In this document: piece by piece, positions 46,438-54,916 of the stretch
Layout of the letters: each line of letters begins with the position of its first letter
Numbering within the stretch: position 1 is the first letter of the stretch
NCBI GenBank assembly: GCA_902609415.1
Contig: CACLRR010000002.1
Location: 1 to 64,000, forward strand
Direction: 5' to 3'
Length of the DNA stretch: 64,000 nt
From: an uncultured Chlamydiae bacterium
GTDB taxonomy: Bacteria > Chlamydiota > Chlamydiia > Chlamydiales > CACLRR01
Made by a program: the position numbers and the translations under genes
The notes under the pieces: model-generated
What the model was told of the DNA's origin: nothing
The model's database searches: none
The model's input: only the letters and a program-made list of their open reading frames with translations

Positions 46438-46773
46438 ATGTCTCAAGATTGTATTTTTTGTAAGATTGTTAGAAAAGAAGTACCCGCGGATATCCTATTT
46501 GAAGATAACGATATGCTTATATTTAACGACATTAATCCTCAAGCACCTACACACCTATTGGTGATACCAAAAGAGCATATTTCTACATTCAGTGAATTAG
46601 ATGATGCAGTTCTTATGGGGAAAATCTTTACTAAAGTAAATGAGGTATCTAAAGCTCAGAAATTAAAGAATTATAGGGTAGTGATCAATAATGGTAAGGA
46701 TGCAGGGCAGGAGGTCTTTCATCTACATGTACATATTATTGCTGGAAGAGAAATGAGCTGGCCTCCAGGCTAA
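46438..46773 (+). CDS. HIT family nucleotide-binding protein (HinT-like)
   Basis: The 111-residue protein has the HIT layout with CIFCKIVRKEVPA at the start and the histidine triad HLHVHIIAG near the end. HinT hydrolyses AMP-lysine and other purine phosphoramidates. C. trachomatis has a similar gene in the neighbourhood of dapL, and dapL lies 6 kb away here. The stop overlaps the convergent DUF2177 gene by four bases. Confidence 0.95.
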   Translation: MSQDCIFCKIVRKEVPADILFEDNDMLIFNDINPQAPTHLLVIPKEHISTFSELDDAVLMGKIFTKVNEVSKAQKLKNYRVVINNGKDAGQEVFHLHVHIIAGREMSWPPG

Positions 46774-47204
46774 TATTTGGAGCAAAAATATCTAGTAAGA
46801 GATAGAGGAAATGCAGTACAAACAGCCGTTAAGAACATTCCCCATACAGTATCTATAACAGCTAAATGAAATGTCCACTGATGCATTACTGTAAGATTTG
46901 ATAGATTCATGATGCCAAAAAGAAAGAATCCAAAAAGTAGGCCTCTAAAGAACACCTTCCATCCTAGAGTTTTATGTATATATTCAAGGTGAATAAAGAA
47001 GAAAATATAAAAAGTAAAGAGGATATAAGTAAGAAGGAGTGCAGTTGTATTATTGATATAGCTCTGAGCATCTGGATGTCTCATGGTATCAAAAATACTT
47101 TCATAGTATTTAAAGCCTATAAAGGAAAACCAAAACCATTCCAAAAGGATTATACAAAGAAAGGTTGTAACGATAAGAAAAAGATATTTCATAGATACCC
47201 GCAT
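46770..47204 (-). CDS. DUF2177 family membrane protein
   Basis: The 144-residue protein has four hydrophobic helices and the DUF2177 features: a conserved FGIMNLSNLTVMHQW segment and VIDTVWGMFLTA near the end. The family is widespread and unassigned. It follows the MFS gene by two bases and is the last gene of the operon starting at bioD. A lipid or small-molecule role is only guesswork. Confidence 0.8.
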   Translation of the reverse strand: MRVSMKYLFLIVTTFLCIILLEWFWFSFIGFKYYESIFDTMRHPDAQSYINNTTALLLTYILFTFYIFFFIHLEYIHKTLGWKVFFRGLLFGFFLFGIMNLSNLTVMHQWTFHLAVIDTVWGMFLTAVCTAFPLSLTRYFCSKY

Positions 47205-47206
47205 TT

Positions 47207-48379
47207 TTATTTTCTATATAAACTAACAATGCCAAAAAGGCAAATAATACCAAATACAATGAGAGGAAAAAAGTTGGTAATGGAGGCTAGAGAGGCTCCT
47301 AAAAATCCTGAAACAGCTTCTGCTAAAACCTGTAGCGACTGATTGTTACCCATTACAGATCCTTGTTTATTTTCCGGGGCCATGTGAGCTATGTATGTGA
47401 CAGAAAATGTTAGTGTTATGGCAAGAAGGCCGGTTGAAATAAAGAGAGGGAGCCATAGGTATCTTAATTGTGTAAAAAGAGGAAGAGTTAGTAATGAGAG
47501 AGCAAAGAGAGCTCCAAAAAGAAGGACATTTTTTTTTGCAGGAAATTTCGAGAGAGGCTTAATTAGTGTCAGGTTAATAAGAATCATAGGCAAGGAGACG
47601 TAGGCAATGTATAGAGAAAGGGTGGTGAAGTCCACATTAAATCGATCTACAAGGTAAATTGGATAAACGCGAAAGAAGCCAAAAATAGGGAGATAGATAA
47701 GGAAGTTTATGAAGAAGTAACTTCTTAGAGGTCCTTTTTTAAAGATTGTAAAAAAATTAAGGAGGGTTTTTTTTATATGTATTTCTTTTGATTGATTGAG
47801 ATTTGATTCCTTGTAGGATTTATATATCCATACTGCTAGAAGAAAAAGGAGTATACCTTCGACGTAAAATATTGTACCTATTCCTGTTAAAGATGCAAGG
47901 AGGGGGCCTGCAACAAAAGAGGCACTAACAAAAATATAAATAAGGCCAAAATAGCGACTCTGATTCTCTTTTTTAACAATATCAATGATAGATCCTTGAG
48001 CAATTGCAATATTACCCTCTGACATTCCAGTAAAAAAAGAGAGAAAAAATAGCCATAGGAGGGATTTTTTTAAGATAGCAATCCCTGTAAGCAAGTATAG
48101 GCAGCCTCCAATAACTAGCGAAAAAATTAGTAGGGGTTTTCTTCCCTTAACATCGGAGAGTGCTCCAAGGATAGGAGCGCCAATAAATTGACCTAAAGGG
48201 TACATAGCTATAAGAATCCCTAGGAGTAATTTCCTTGTGGTAGTAGAAAAACCTAAGTAGCTTACGTAATAGCCATCATGCAGCATTAGTGCAGTATAGG
48301 TGGGGACAGTAATTGCATAACCCATAAACCCTATAAATAGTACGCTATAGATAGGGAGGAGTTTTCTAAAGTGAATCAT
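47207..48379 (-). CDS. Major facilitator superfamily transporter
   Basis: The 390-residue protein has about twelve membrane helices. The loop 2-3 motif GALSDVKGRKPLL matches the MFS signature, and the pattern resembles the tetracycline-efflux DHA1 branch, although chlamydial relatives may import nutrients. It lies between the M3 peptidase (four-base overlap) and DUF2177 genes. An oligopeptide or biotin-related substrate is suggested only by position. Confidence 0.9.
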   Translation of the reverse strand: MIHFRKLLPIYSVLFIGFMGYAITVPTYTALMLHDGYYVSYLGFSTTTRKLLLGILIAMYPLGQFIGAPILGALSDVKGRKPLLIFSLVIGGCLYLLTGIAILKKSLLWLFFLSFFTGMSEGNIAIAQGSIIDIVKKENQSRYFGLIYIFVSASFVAGPLLASLTGIGTIFYVEGILLFLLAVWIYKSYKESNLNQSKEIHIKKTLLNFFTIFKKGPLRSYFFINFLIYLPIFGFFRVYPIYLVDRFNVDFTTLSLYIAYVSLPMILINLTLIKPLSKFPAKKNVLLFGALFALSLLTLPLFTQLRYLWLPLFISTGLLAITLTFSVTYIAHMAPENKQGSVMGNNQSLQVLAEAVSGFLGASLASITNFFPLIVFGIICLFGIVSLYRK

Positions 48380-50385
48380 TTTTCAAGCTTTTTTAGGTAG
48401 GTTTCTTCTTTGTAGGGTCTGTTAAGAAATTGTTCAAGCACTATATTGATGTCATAATTGCCAGCTTTTTCAAGAACCTCTTTCCTGTAGATCTTTCCAA
48501 TAGATCCGTTTAAAGGTCCCCCACGTTCAACAATTGATTCATAGAGATCTTCTGCAATAATTTTAGACCATAGATAGGAGTAGTATTTGGCCCCATACCC
48601 TGCCAGGTGATCAAAGGAGAGGTAGAAATGATTTTTATTGGATATATCAAGTTGTGGTAGAATCTTTGCATAGAGTTGGGATAGAAGTTTTTTAGGGTCT
48701 ACATCTTTGGATTCACTAAATAGGTTAAGAGAGAGTTTAGAAAGTAAAGCCTGCCTTGCAATGAAGTAGCCAATGTAGAGGTCCTCTGCCTGCAGAAAAG
48801 GTTTTACGAGATCAAGAGTAATAGGTTCTTTTGTCTCGGGATGCTCACTTATTTTTTGGAGTATTGAGCTATCTGTAAGCCATTTTTCTAAAAGTTGGGA
48901 AGGTACCTCAACAAAATCTGTAGACACGGAGCATGAAGCTGTAAGACTTAATGGTGATTTTCCTAGAATTGCATGCAGACTGTGACCAAATTCGTGAAAG
49001 AGAGTATTTACTTCTGATAAGGAGAGAAATGAAGGTTCCTTGGAAAAATTTGTAACTATGAGTGCAAGTGCTGGTAACCTTTCTGTTTTTGTAGAAAGAG
49101 CAGGGATGATGGGACAGCAACAAGCATGTGAGTATTTTCCCTCTCTTGGAAAGAGATCAAATTGAACATGACCTAATAACTGGTTACTCTCTTTATCTTT
49201 AATTGTCCATGTGGGAATATCATGGCCCCATTGAGAATTTGTAATAGTTGTTATTGTTAGGCCAAAGAAGCTCTCAAAAATCTCTTTCATTCCGCTCATT
49301 ACCTTTTCTAAAGGGAAGTAGGGGCGTAATTTTTCAGAGTCAAGATTAATCGTCTTCATTTTATGTTGATCGAATAGAAAAGGTAGATCATGAAGATAGA
49401 TTCTTTCCTGTGAAGTTAGTAGTTCTGTATGATTTTTGGTAAGGTTTTCTAGTTCTAAGGATGCTTTTTGTGTGCTTCTATTAATTAGCTTTTCTAAAAA
49501 TAGGGTTACTTTTTTAGGGTTTTGTGCCATTTGATTGCTTAGGTCAAGTTCGGCATAGTTTTTAAAGTTTAGTGCTGTTGCTAATTGGTGTCTTGTTGAG
49601 ATTAATTCCTCTAAGATTTTAATATTGTCAGGATAGGCTCTATTTGTAAATAAGTCATGTAATGCCTCTCTCACCTTGCTCGTTTTACACTTTTTCATAA
49701 TCGGGATATAGATGGGATAGGACAGGTTGACACTATAGAGACCTGATTCTGATTTATTAAGAGACTCAATGAAGTTATCACTAAGTCCTTGAAGTTGCTC
49801 TTTTGAAAATGTAGTTTTTTTTGCGTCACGTTGAATATTTAGACTAAATTGGTGTGAAAGCTCAGAATTTTTCTTAAACAGTTCTTTGATATTTTGTTGT
49901 TCTAATGAGCTAAGTTGACTTGGATCACAGTTTAGAGAAAGAGACCATTTTTCTTTCCATTTTTCAATATTGTATTTCGTTGGTATATAATTGACAGTTT
50001 CAATAAGAGAAAAATCAAGAAGAATATCATAAAAAAGGGCTTCGATTTTATTTTGCATTGTGTGTAGAAATTCAGTTTTTTCATTCTCAGTGAGTACTAA
50101 TGAAAGCGCTTCAAGTCTACTCAACTGCATGGAAAGAGAGCCAAGTGCTTGATCGAGGGGCAGAATAACATTTTCCATGGTTCTTTGATCTTGTTTGAGG
50201 CTAAGTATGCTCTTCTTGATATGATTGAAATGTGAAATAGAGGTATTGACATCATCCTCAAGATTTTTCTTATCATAGGTTAAGAATGATTTTATTTGAG
50301 AAGAGGTTCTGATGGTTGGAAAGGGCAGTGAAAAGAGAGAGGTTATTGAAAATAAAAGTATAAAGAAGAAACCTGTATGCATCAT
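48376..50385 (-). CDS. M3 family oligopeptidase (thimet/OpdA/Dcp-type) with export signal
   Basis: The 669-residue protein contains the M3 zinc motif TLFHEFGHSLH around residue 463 with a downstream acidic ligand region. The rest is helical, as in OpdA and Dcp. Unusually, it starts with a hydrophobic signal sequence (about 5-20, FFFILLFSITSLFSLPFP), so it is probably periplasmic or further exported, whereas OpdA and most Dcp enzymes are cytoplasmic. It could degrade host-derived peptides for amino acids, with the neighbouring MFS protein moving products; this is inference. It overlaps bioD upstream and the MFS gene downstream by four bases each. Confidence 0.88.
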   Translation of the reverse strand: MMHTGFFFILLFSITSLFSLPFPTIRTSSQIKSFLTYDKKNLEDDVNTSISHFNHIKKSILSLKQDQRTMENVILPLDQALGSLSMQLSRLEALSLVLTENEKTEFLHTMQNKIEALFYDILLDFSLIETVNYIPTKYNIEKWKEKWSLSLNCDPSQLSSLEQQNIKELFKKNSELSHQFSLNIQRDAKKTTFSKEQLQGLSDNFIESLNKSESGLYSVNLSYPIYIPIMKKCKTSKVREALHDLFTNRAYPDNIKILEELISTRHQLATALNFKNYAELDLSNQMAQNPKKVTLFLEKLINRSTQKASLELENLTKNHTELLTSQERIYLHDLPFLFDQHKMKTINLDSEKLRPYFPLEKVMSGMKEIFESFFGLTITTITNSQWGHDIPTWTIKDKESNQLLGHVQFDLFPREGKYSHACCCPIIPALSTKTERLPALALIVTNFSKEPSFLSLSEVNTLFHEFGHSLHAILGKSPLSLTASCSVSTDFVEVPSQLLEKWLTDSSILQKISEHPETKEPITLDLVKPFLQAEDLYIGYFIARQALLSKLSLNLFSESKDVDPKKLLSQLYAKILPQLDISNKNHFYLSFDHLAGYGAKYYSYLWSKIIAEDLYESIVERGGPLNGSIGKIYRKEVLEKAGNYDINIVLEQFLNRPYKEETYLKKLEK

Positions 50386-51077
50386 AAGCTCATAAATTTT
50401 AGTTTTTTTTCGATCTTAGTGTGATCTCTTCTTGAAGTCAAGGGAGACTGCTTTCTTTTAGCAAACGTCTCTTGAAATGTATAAATAAGGTTTTTTTCTG
50501 TAATATGCTCAAGAAAATCAATGTGAATAAGATGGCTATCTCCACTGTGGTGCTTGATGATATCAAATGCGCTTTTGTCGTTTGATTTATTGACTACAAC
50601 GCTAAATAATGGAATATCTTCTTCTTTAAGTTTTTCAATAGTGAGAATCGCATGATCAATACAACTATTATTTTGTGACATCACAAGCATTACAGGTGCT
50701 TTTGTTTTTTTGATGAAATCTAAAAAGAGATCCTCCTCATTGAGTGGTACCATAATCCCACCAGGGCCTTCAATAATCATATGCTCATACGGTGAAGTCA
50801 GCCTTGGATGGAGAGAATCTAAATCAACTTGAGTATGTTGTGCGCAGGGAAGAGTCTCTTTGTGATAAAGATAAGATTCTCGCAGAAAGTGTTTGGATGG
50901 CAGTGCTGTTGTTTCATGAATCCATTCAGTATCGGTGCACGGTGAGATGCCGCACTGTATTGGTTTCCAATAGAGGGCTCTTAAACCCATCATTAATGTT
51001 GCAGCAACAAAAGTTTTTCCCACTGATTTTGTGGTAGAAATAATAATCAACTGTCTAGGAAAAGTAATTAGGTTCAT
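50382..51077 (-). CDS. bioD: Dethiobiotin synthetase
   Basis: The 231-residue P-loop protein has a Walker A variant ISTTKSVGKTFVAATLM and the substrate lysine in WKPIQCG. It also has the EGPGGIMVPLNE block of dethiobiotin synthetase, which makes the ureido ring from 7,8-diaminononanoate, CO2 and ATP. The C-terminus has a short basic extension. It is the first gene of the M3-MFS-DUF2177 operon. bioA and bioB are not in the window; a BioF-like gene lies just upstream. Confidence 0.87.
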   Translation of the reverse strand: MNLITFPRQLIIISTTKSVGKTFVAATLMMGLRALYWKPIQCGISPCTDTEWIHETTALPSKHFLRESYLYHKETLPCAQHTQVDLDSLHPRLTSPYEHMIIEGPGGIMVPLNEEDLFLDFIKKTKAPVMLVMSQNNSCIDHAILTIEKLKEEDIPLFSVVVNKSNDKSAFDIIKHHSGDSHLIHIDFLEHITEKNLIYTFQETFAKRKQSPLTSRRDHTKIEKKLKFMSL

Positions 51078-51181
51078 CTGTCCCCTCCTTGTATTTGAAT
51101 GATTTTTTGAATATAAAGATTAAGGTTATTTAAAGAAATAAAAAACTTTCGAACAATTTATCATGTCTTAATTTAGCGAAG

Positions 51182-51230
51182 TTTAGACGGATTAGACTTT
51201 ACCTATCTAAATTAGGTGCAAATTCCTAAT
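51182..51230. promoter_or_regulatory. Inverted repeats upstream of bioD
   Basis: TTTAGA (51182-51187) with TCTAAA (51206-51211), and ATTAGG (51211-51216) with CCTAAT (51225-51230), overlap in the gap ahead of bioD. An operator is possible; the classical E. coli BirA box is not matched. Confidence 0.3.
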
Positions 51231-51247
51231 AACAGGATTCCTTGAGT

Positions 51248-52369
51248 TTATAGCAGTTCTTGGTCATGGAGGTGATAGATCTTAGATAGTTGTATAGTGA
51301 GGTTTTGGTAGTCCTCTCGTGAGTGCGACTCGTTAAGACATAGGATTAGAGTTTTATCTTTATGAGATGGAACTTGTGAATAGATATACTCTTTTAACAG
51401 GTGAATATGGCATAGATCTCTTTTAGTTTTTGTTAAAAAGTGGATGTGTATGATTCCTTTCTGGTTTGTTGAGAATTCTATAGCGTGGTGGGTAAGTTTT
51501 TCTACAAGGAACTTATTGAGTTCCTCAACATAGAGACGTTTGGAATCCATATTTGGAAGGAGTTCAATAATGGAGCGAAGGCTTCCAAGGTGTGCTGGAG
51601 GAAGTGGTTTTTTTTGGTTAAATAGGGGTGAAAAGAGCTCAAAAAACCGATGTATTTCGCTAGAAGACGCAATGTAGGTAGCAAGAGGTGCTTTTTCGTT
51701 GTAGAGGTGTCCAACAGCAAGATCAATATCACTATTGTGAGCTGCAATGCCTAGATTGTATTTCCCAGTAGTTGAAAAGCTTAATGTATTGTCATAGTAG
51801 GTAAGGGCTTTATATTTAAGGGCAAGGGATGCAATTTGGTTGAGGTATTTTTCTGAGGATATGGCTATTAGTGTTGTTTGTGCTGGGGAACACTGTTTAA
51901 GTTTGTCTTCTAATGCATCAATAGTGTGGAATTGGTGGATATTATCTGATTGGTGGAGGGGTTTGATGAAAGGATAGAGATCAGTATCAACAAGTATACG
52001 TGTATTGCAACCTAAAAGAGAGTTGAAGAGTTGAGTGTGAATGTCTGCTGTAAAGGAAAAGAGAGAACAGGTTTCGTAATTAAGTGCTTTTTTGTATTTT
52101 TCCTCTGTAGCTATATTTTCCTTTAAATGGGCTAAAAGGGGTCTAGAGGGTGTGGATCCCGTTCCCCATTTAACTACATTTTCTATAGCATTTTTTTTAG
52201 CAAGAGGTAAGGAGGCAATATTTAGGAAGTCATAGGAGTCCATATACAAAGGTCTCATATCTTTTAAGGGGCGCTGATTCGTTTGAGTTGCGGGCCTAAG
52301 TTGAAGAAAGAGGTTTTGTTTGTTCTTTTTTTCTATCGCTTCTAAAAGCGGTTGCATTGCTAGAGACAT
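51248..52369 (-). CDS. BioF-like alpha-oxoamine synthase-fold protein, active-site lysine motif altered
   Basis: The 373-residue protein follows the 8-amino-7-oxononanoate synthase pattern: GTGSTPSRPLLA at 69-80 (usual GSGGSR), and YYDN with Asp193 (usual DEAH), where the ring-stacking His is absent. The usual TxSKAxG lysine motif aligns with GHLYNEKAPLA. Asn224 falls at the expected lysine position, with Lys226 two residues later. It may use Lys226, or be inactive. It lies upstream of bioD but is separated by 170 bases, and follows the 190-residue gene and dapL on the same strand. Divergent BioF is the simplest reading; a non-catalytic homologue is the alternative. Confidence 0.7.
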   Translation of the reverse strand: MSLAMQPLLEAIEKKNKQNLFLQLRPATQTNQRPLKDMRPLYMDSYDFLNIASLPLAKKNAIENVVKWGTGSTPSRPLLAHLKENIATEEKYKKALNYETCSLFSFTADIHTQLFNSLLGCNTRILVDTDLYPFIKPLHQSDNIHQFHTIDALEDKLKQCSPAQTTLIAISSEKYLNQIASLALKYKALTYYDNTLSFSTTGKYNLGIAAHNSDIDLAVGHLYNEKAPLATYIASSSEIHRFFELFSPLFNQKKPLPPAHLGSLRSIIELLPNMDSKRLYVEELNKFLVEKLTHHAIEFSTNQKGIIHIHFLTKTKRDLCHIHLLKEYIYSQVPSHKDKTLILCLNESHSREDYQNLTIQLSKIYHLHDQELL

Positions 52370-52378
52370 TAGCTATCC

Positions 52379-52951
52379 TTATCTAGTGAGTAGTGGAAAA
52401 TCCTTGTTATCAAGTGTGTCGCCTGAGCTATGCCCTATCATTTTAGGTACTGGACTATAGGCTGCTGTACTTTTTATTTGGTAGCGTGAAGAGAGATCAC
52501 CCAGTACGATAAGTCTATATAGGTGTTTATGGGGGGTGTCTGAGCAGAAGAGATCATGAGTGGGGTGAATAAACAGTATATCTTGAGGCTCCTCTTCAAA
52601 GAGGCTTATAGCATCCTGCTTGTTTGAATCGAGCATTAGGGGGATTAAGATACCCATGGTCACATCAGAAAAGGGTGTTAGTTGTTCAATGTTTGTGTGT
52701 TTTATAGATGAATTGATCAACATATCAAAGAGAAAACGTATGTGACTCTTCTTGGTTAGTTGGCTAGTAAGCTGGCCAAATAATTTTTGCACGAGAAGCT
52801 TTTTCGCTCTAGGATCAGTTTTTGCAACATCGAATCTTATATCATTTTTGTTGAGATGATTTAATTCATCTTGAGTATAAAATTCCTTGAATAGGAGGTG
52901 CCTATTTTTAGAAAAGAAGGTGCAGTCAGTTTGAGTTAATTGGTAGTGCAT
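52379..52951 (-). CDS. Conserved hypothetical protein beside dapL
   Basis: The 190-residue protein begins 16 bases within the end of dapL, so it is probably coupled to it. The start FFSKNRHLLFKEFYTQDEL recalls the opening of iron/2-oxoglutarate dioxygenase proteins. A DILFIHPTHDLF region follows, but the HxD...H metal set is not clear. No signal peptide or helix anchor is visible. I would class it as unknown. It is followed after nine bases by the BioF-like gene. Confidence 0.55.
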   Translation of the reverse strand: MHYQLTQTDCTFFSKNRHLLFKEFYTQDELNHLNKNDIRFDVAKTDPRAKKLLVQKLFGQLTSQLTKKSHIRFLFDMLINSSIKHTNIEQLTPFSDVTMGILIPLMLDSNKQDAISLFEEEPQDILFIHPTHDLFCSDTPHKHLYRLIVLGDLSSRYQIKSTAAYSPVPKMIGHSSGDTLDNKDFPLLTR

Positions 52952-54165
52952 AAAGCTTCCTCTGATTTTAGAGTTGGTAGGAATTTAGTGAGGCGCATTA
53001 GTAAGGTGTTGCATGTTTCTTCATTAATAAAGCATGAAAGGCGCACAAAATCACTGCCACCTTTTCCAAAGCCTGAGCCAGGGATTGCAATAAGGTATAG
53101 TTTGTTGAGTAGAAGGTCAAAGAAATCCCAATCTGTATAACCTTCAGGAATTTTCCACCAAAGGTAGATCGAATCATCTCCACCGTAGACAATTTGACCA
53201 TGATTTTTGAGAGTTGTTTTGATCTTCTTAGTGTAGCTTAAGTATTTGTCAATTTGTAATCTTTGCTTTTCCATTGAATTAGGCATCAAAGCAGCAATAG
53301 CAGCTTTTTGGATAGGAAAGGAGACACCATTTGATTTGATTTCGAGTCTAGTTGTCCAAAGGGAGTTGAGTGGTAGATGGAGAGAGTGAGGAATGATGGT
53401 ATAGCCTAGGCGAAGGCCAGAAAATCCAGCACTTTTTGAAAGACTCCTAAATTCAATAGCAACATTCCTTGCTCTTTCAATTTCATAGATAGAATGAGCA
53501 ACATCAGATGATCTGATAAAGGCTTCATAGGCAGCATCAAAGAGGATAATAGCCTTATGCTTTATTGCATAGTCTACCCACAATTTAAGCGCTGTTTTTT
53601 TTATGGCGGTGCCACAGGGGTTTTGTGGTGAGCATAAATAGATAATATCTACTTTTTCATTGGGAGGATGAGGAGAGAAGTTGTTTTCTTCTGAGCATTC
53701 AATAAAGAGGAGGTTATCAAAGGAGCCATCTTCATTAGGTGTAATTCTTCCAGAGATGATTGCATTATCTAAGTAGACAGGGTAGGCGGGTGTAATAATA
53801 GCAAGTTTTGAATTTGGTGCAAATAGGTCTAAAATATTTGTGATGTCAGAGTTGATGCCATCGGAAATGAAGATCTCATCTTTTGTTATTGAAAGGTCAT
53901 TATAGTAAACATTTTCAATTTCTTTTCTAAGATCATCTAAACCAAGAGAGCTTCCGTATCCTATAACATTTTGTTCCATTTCATTTCCGGCGTTGCAGAT
54001 AGCTTTAGCTATCGAAGGCTCAAGAGTGTGGTTGATATCACCAACACCAAGGTTTAATATTTCTTGATTTGGATACTTGCGTTTTGTTTGACTTAGCTTT
54101 TCCTCGATAACAGGAAATATATATCGTTTATTTAATTGATTAAAAAATGAGCTTGTCGTTGCCAT
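52936..54165 (-). CDS. dapL: LL-diaminopimelate aminotransferase
   Basis: The 409-residue fold-type I aminotransferase has the PLP lysine in FRSLSKSAGFSGLRLGY. It also has the CSPQNPCGTAI block and NLGVGDINHTLEP, characteristic of DapL. The enzyme converts tetrahydrodipicolinate to LL-diaminopimelate in one step, the route used by chlamydiae for lysine and peptidoglycan precursors. The start ATG at 54165 fits family length. It overlaps the next gene by 16 bases and is divergent from rnc. Confidence 0.95.
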   Translation of the reverse strand: MATTSSFFNQLNKRYIFPVIEEKLSQTKRKYPNQEILNLGVGDINHTLEPSIAKAICNAGNEMEQNVIGYGSSLGLDDLRKEIENVYYNDLSITKDEIFISDGINSDITNILDLFAPNSKLAIITPAYPVYLDNAIISGRITPNEDGSFDNLLFIECSEENNFSPHPPNEKVDIIYLCSPQNPCGTAIKKTALKLWVDYAIKHKAIILFDAAYEAFIRSSDVAHSIYEIERARNVAIEFRSLSKSAGFSGLRLGYTIIPHSLHLPLNSLWTTRLEIKSNGVSFPIQKAAIAALMPNSMEKQRLQIDKYLSYTKKIKTTLKNHGQIVYGGDDSIYLWWKIPEGYTDWDFFDLLLNKLYLIAIPGSGFGKGGSDFVRLSCFINEETCNTLLMRLTKFLPTLKSEEALCTTN

Positions 54166-54271
54166 AAAAGTCTTTTCGTAAGATTTGAGTTAGGCTATTA
54201 TACTGATATTGTTTGAATAGTGCAATTAGAAAGGAGAGTTGTGGGGCAAGGCATATTGCGTAGGAGATATT

Positions 54272-54916
54272 TTGAATGTGGCTAGGGTTGAGAGTCAGCT
54301 TAGATATCAGTTTAGAGACAAAAAGCTCCTAAAAGAGGCGCTAACACATAGATCCTATTTGAATGAAAATAGGGATTGTTTGGTTAGTAATGAGAGATTA
54401 GAATTTTTAGGCGACTCTATTTTAGGAATGATTATTAGTGAGCATCTTTTTAAAACCTATAATGGGGCAACGGAAGGGGAGCTTACACGAAGAAAAAGGG
54501 AGTTTGTGGATCGCACAGCATGTCACATATATATTGAACATTTGGGTATTTTAGAGAATATGTATGTAGGCAAGGGTGTGGTAAAGAGTAGCTCGATTGG
54601 TGCTGATCTTTTTGAGGCTATTCTTGGAGCAGTCTACCTAGATAGCGACTATGATACTGTAGTAAAATTTTTCTTTGATCATTTCAAGGAAGTTGTGCAC
54701 AATGGTGTTCATGAAGAGGATCCAAAGACTATGCTTCAGAACTATTTACAGAAAGAAGAGAGTGTTTTGCCAGAGTACCGTGTAGAAAAAGTGTGTGGAG
54801 AGGAACACGCTAGGGAATACCACATAGCAGTGTATAGTCGTGAAAAGAAGATAGGTGTGGGCGTAGGTTCTAGTATAAAAGAGGCTCAGAAGGCCGCAGC
54901 AAAGGATGCATTATAG
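54272..54916 (+). CDS. rnc: Ribonuclease III
   Basis: The 214-residue protein has the RNase III signature RLEFLGDSILG with acidic catalytic residues, a second acidic block ADLFEAILGAVYLD, and a C-terminal double-stranded RNA-binding domain (about 150-214). It processes rRNA precursors and cuts structured RNA. I chose TTG 54272, which has GGAG five bases upstream and family-like spacing; another TTG at 54239 would add 11 residues. It lies upstream of radA, as in C. trachomatis, and is divergent from dapL. Confidence 0.94.
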   Translation: MNVARVESQLRYQFRDKKLLKEALTHRSYLNENRDCLVSNERLEFLGDSILGMIISEHLFKTYNGATEGELTRRKREFVDRTACHIYIEHLGILENMYVGKGVVKSSSIGADLFEAILGAVYLDSDYDTVVKFFFDHFKEVVHNGVHEEDPKTMLQNYLQKEESVLPEYRVEKVCGEEHAREYHIAVYSREKKIGVGVGSSIKEAQKAAAKDAL

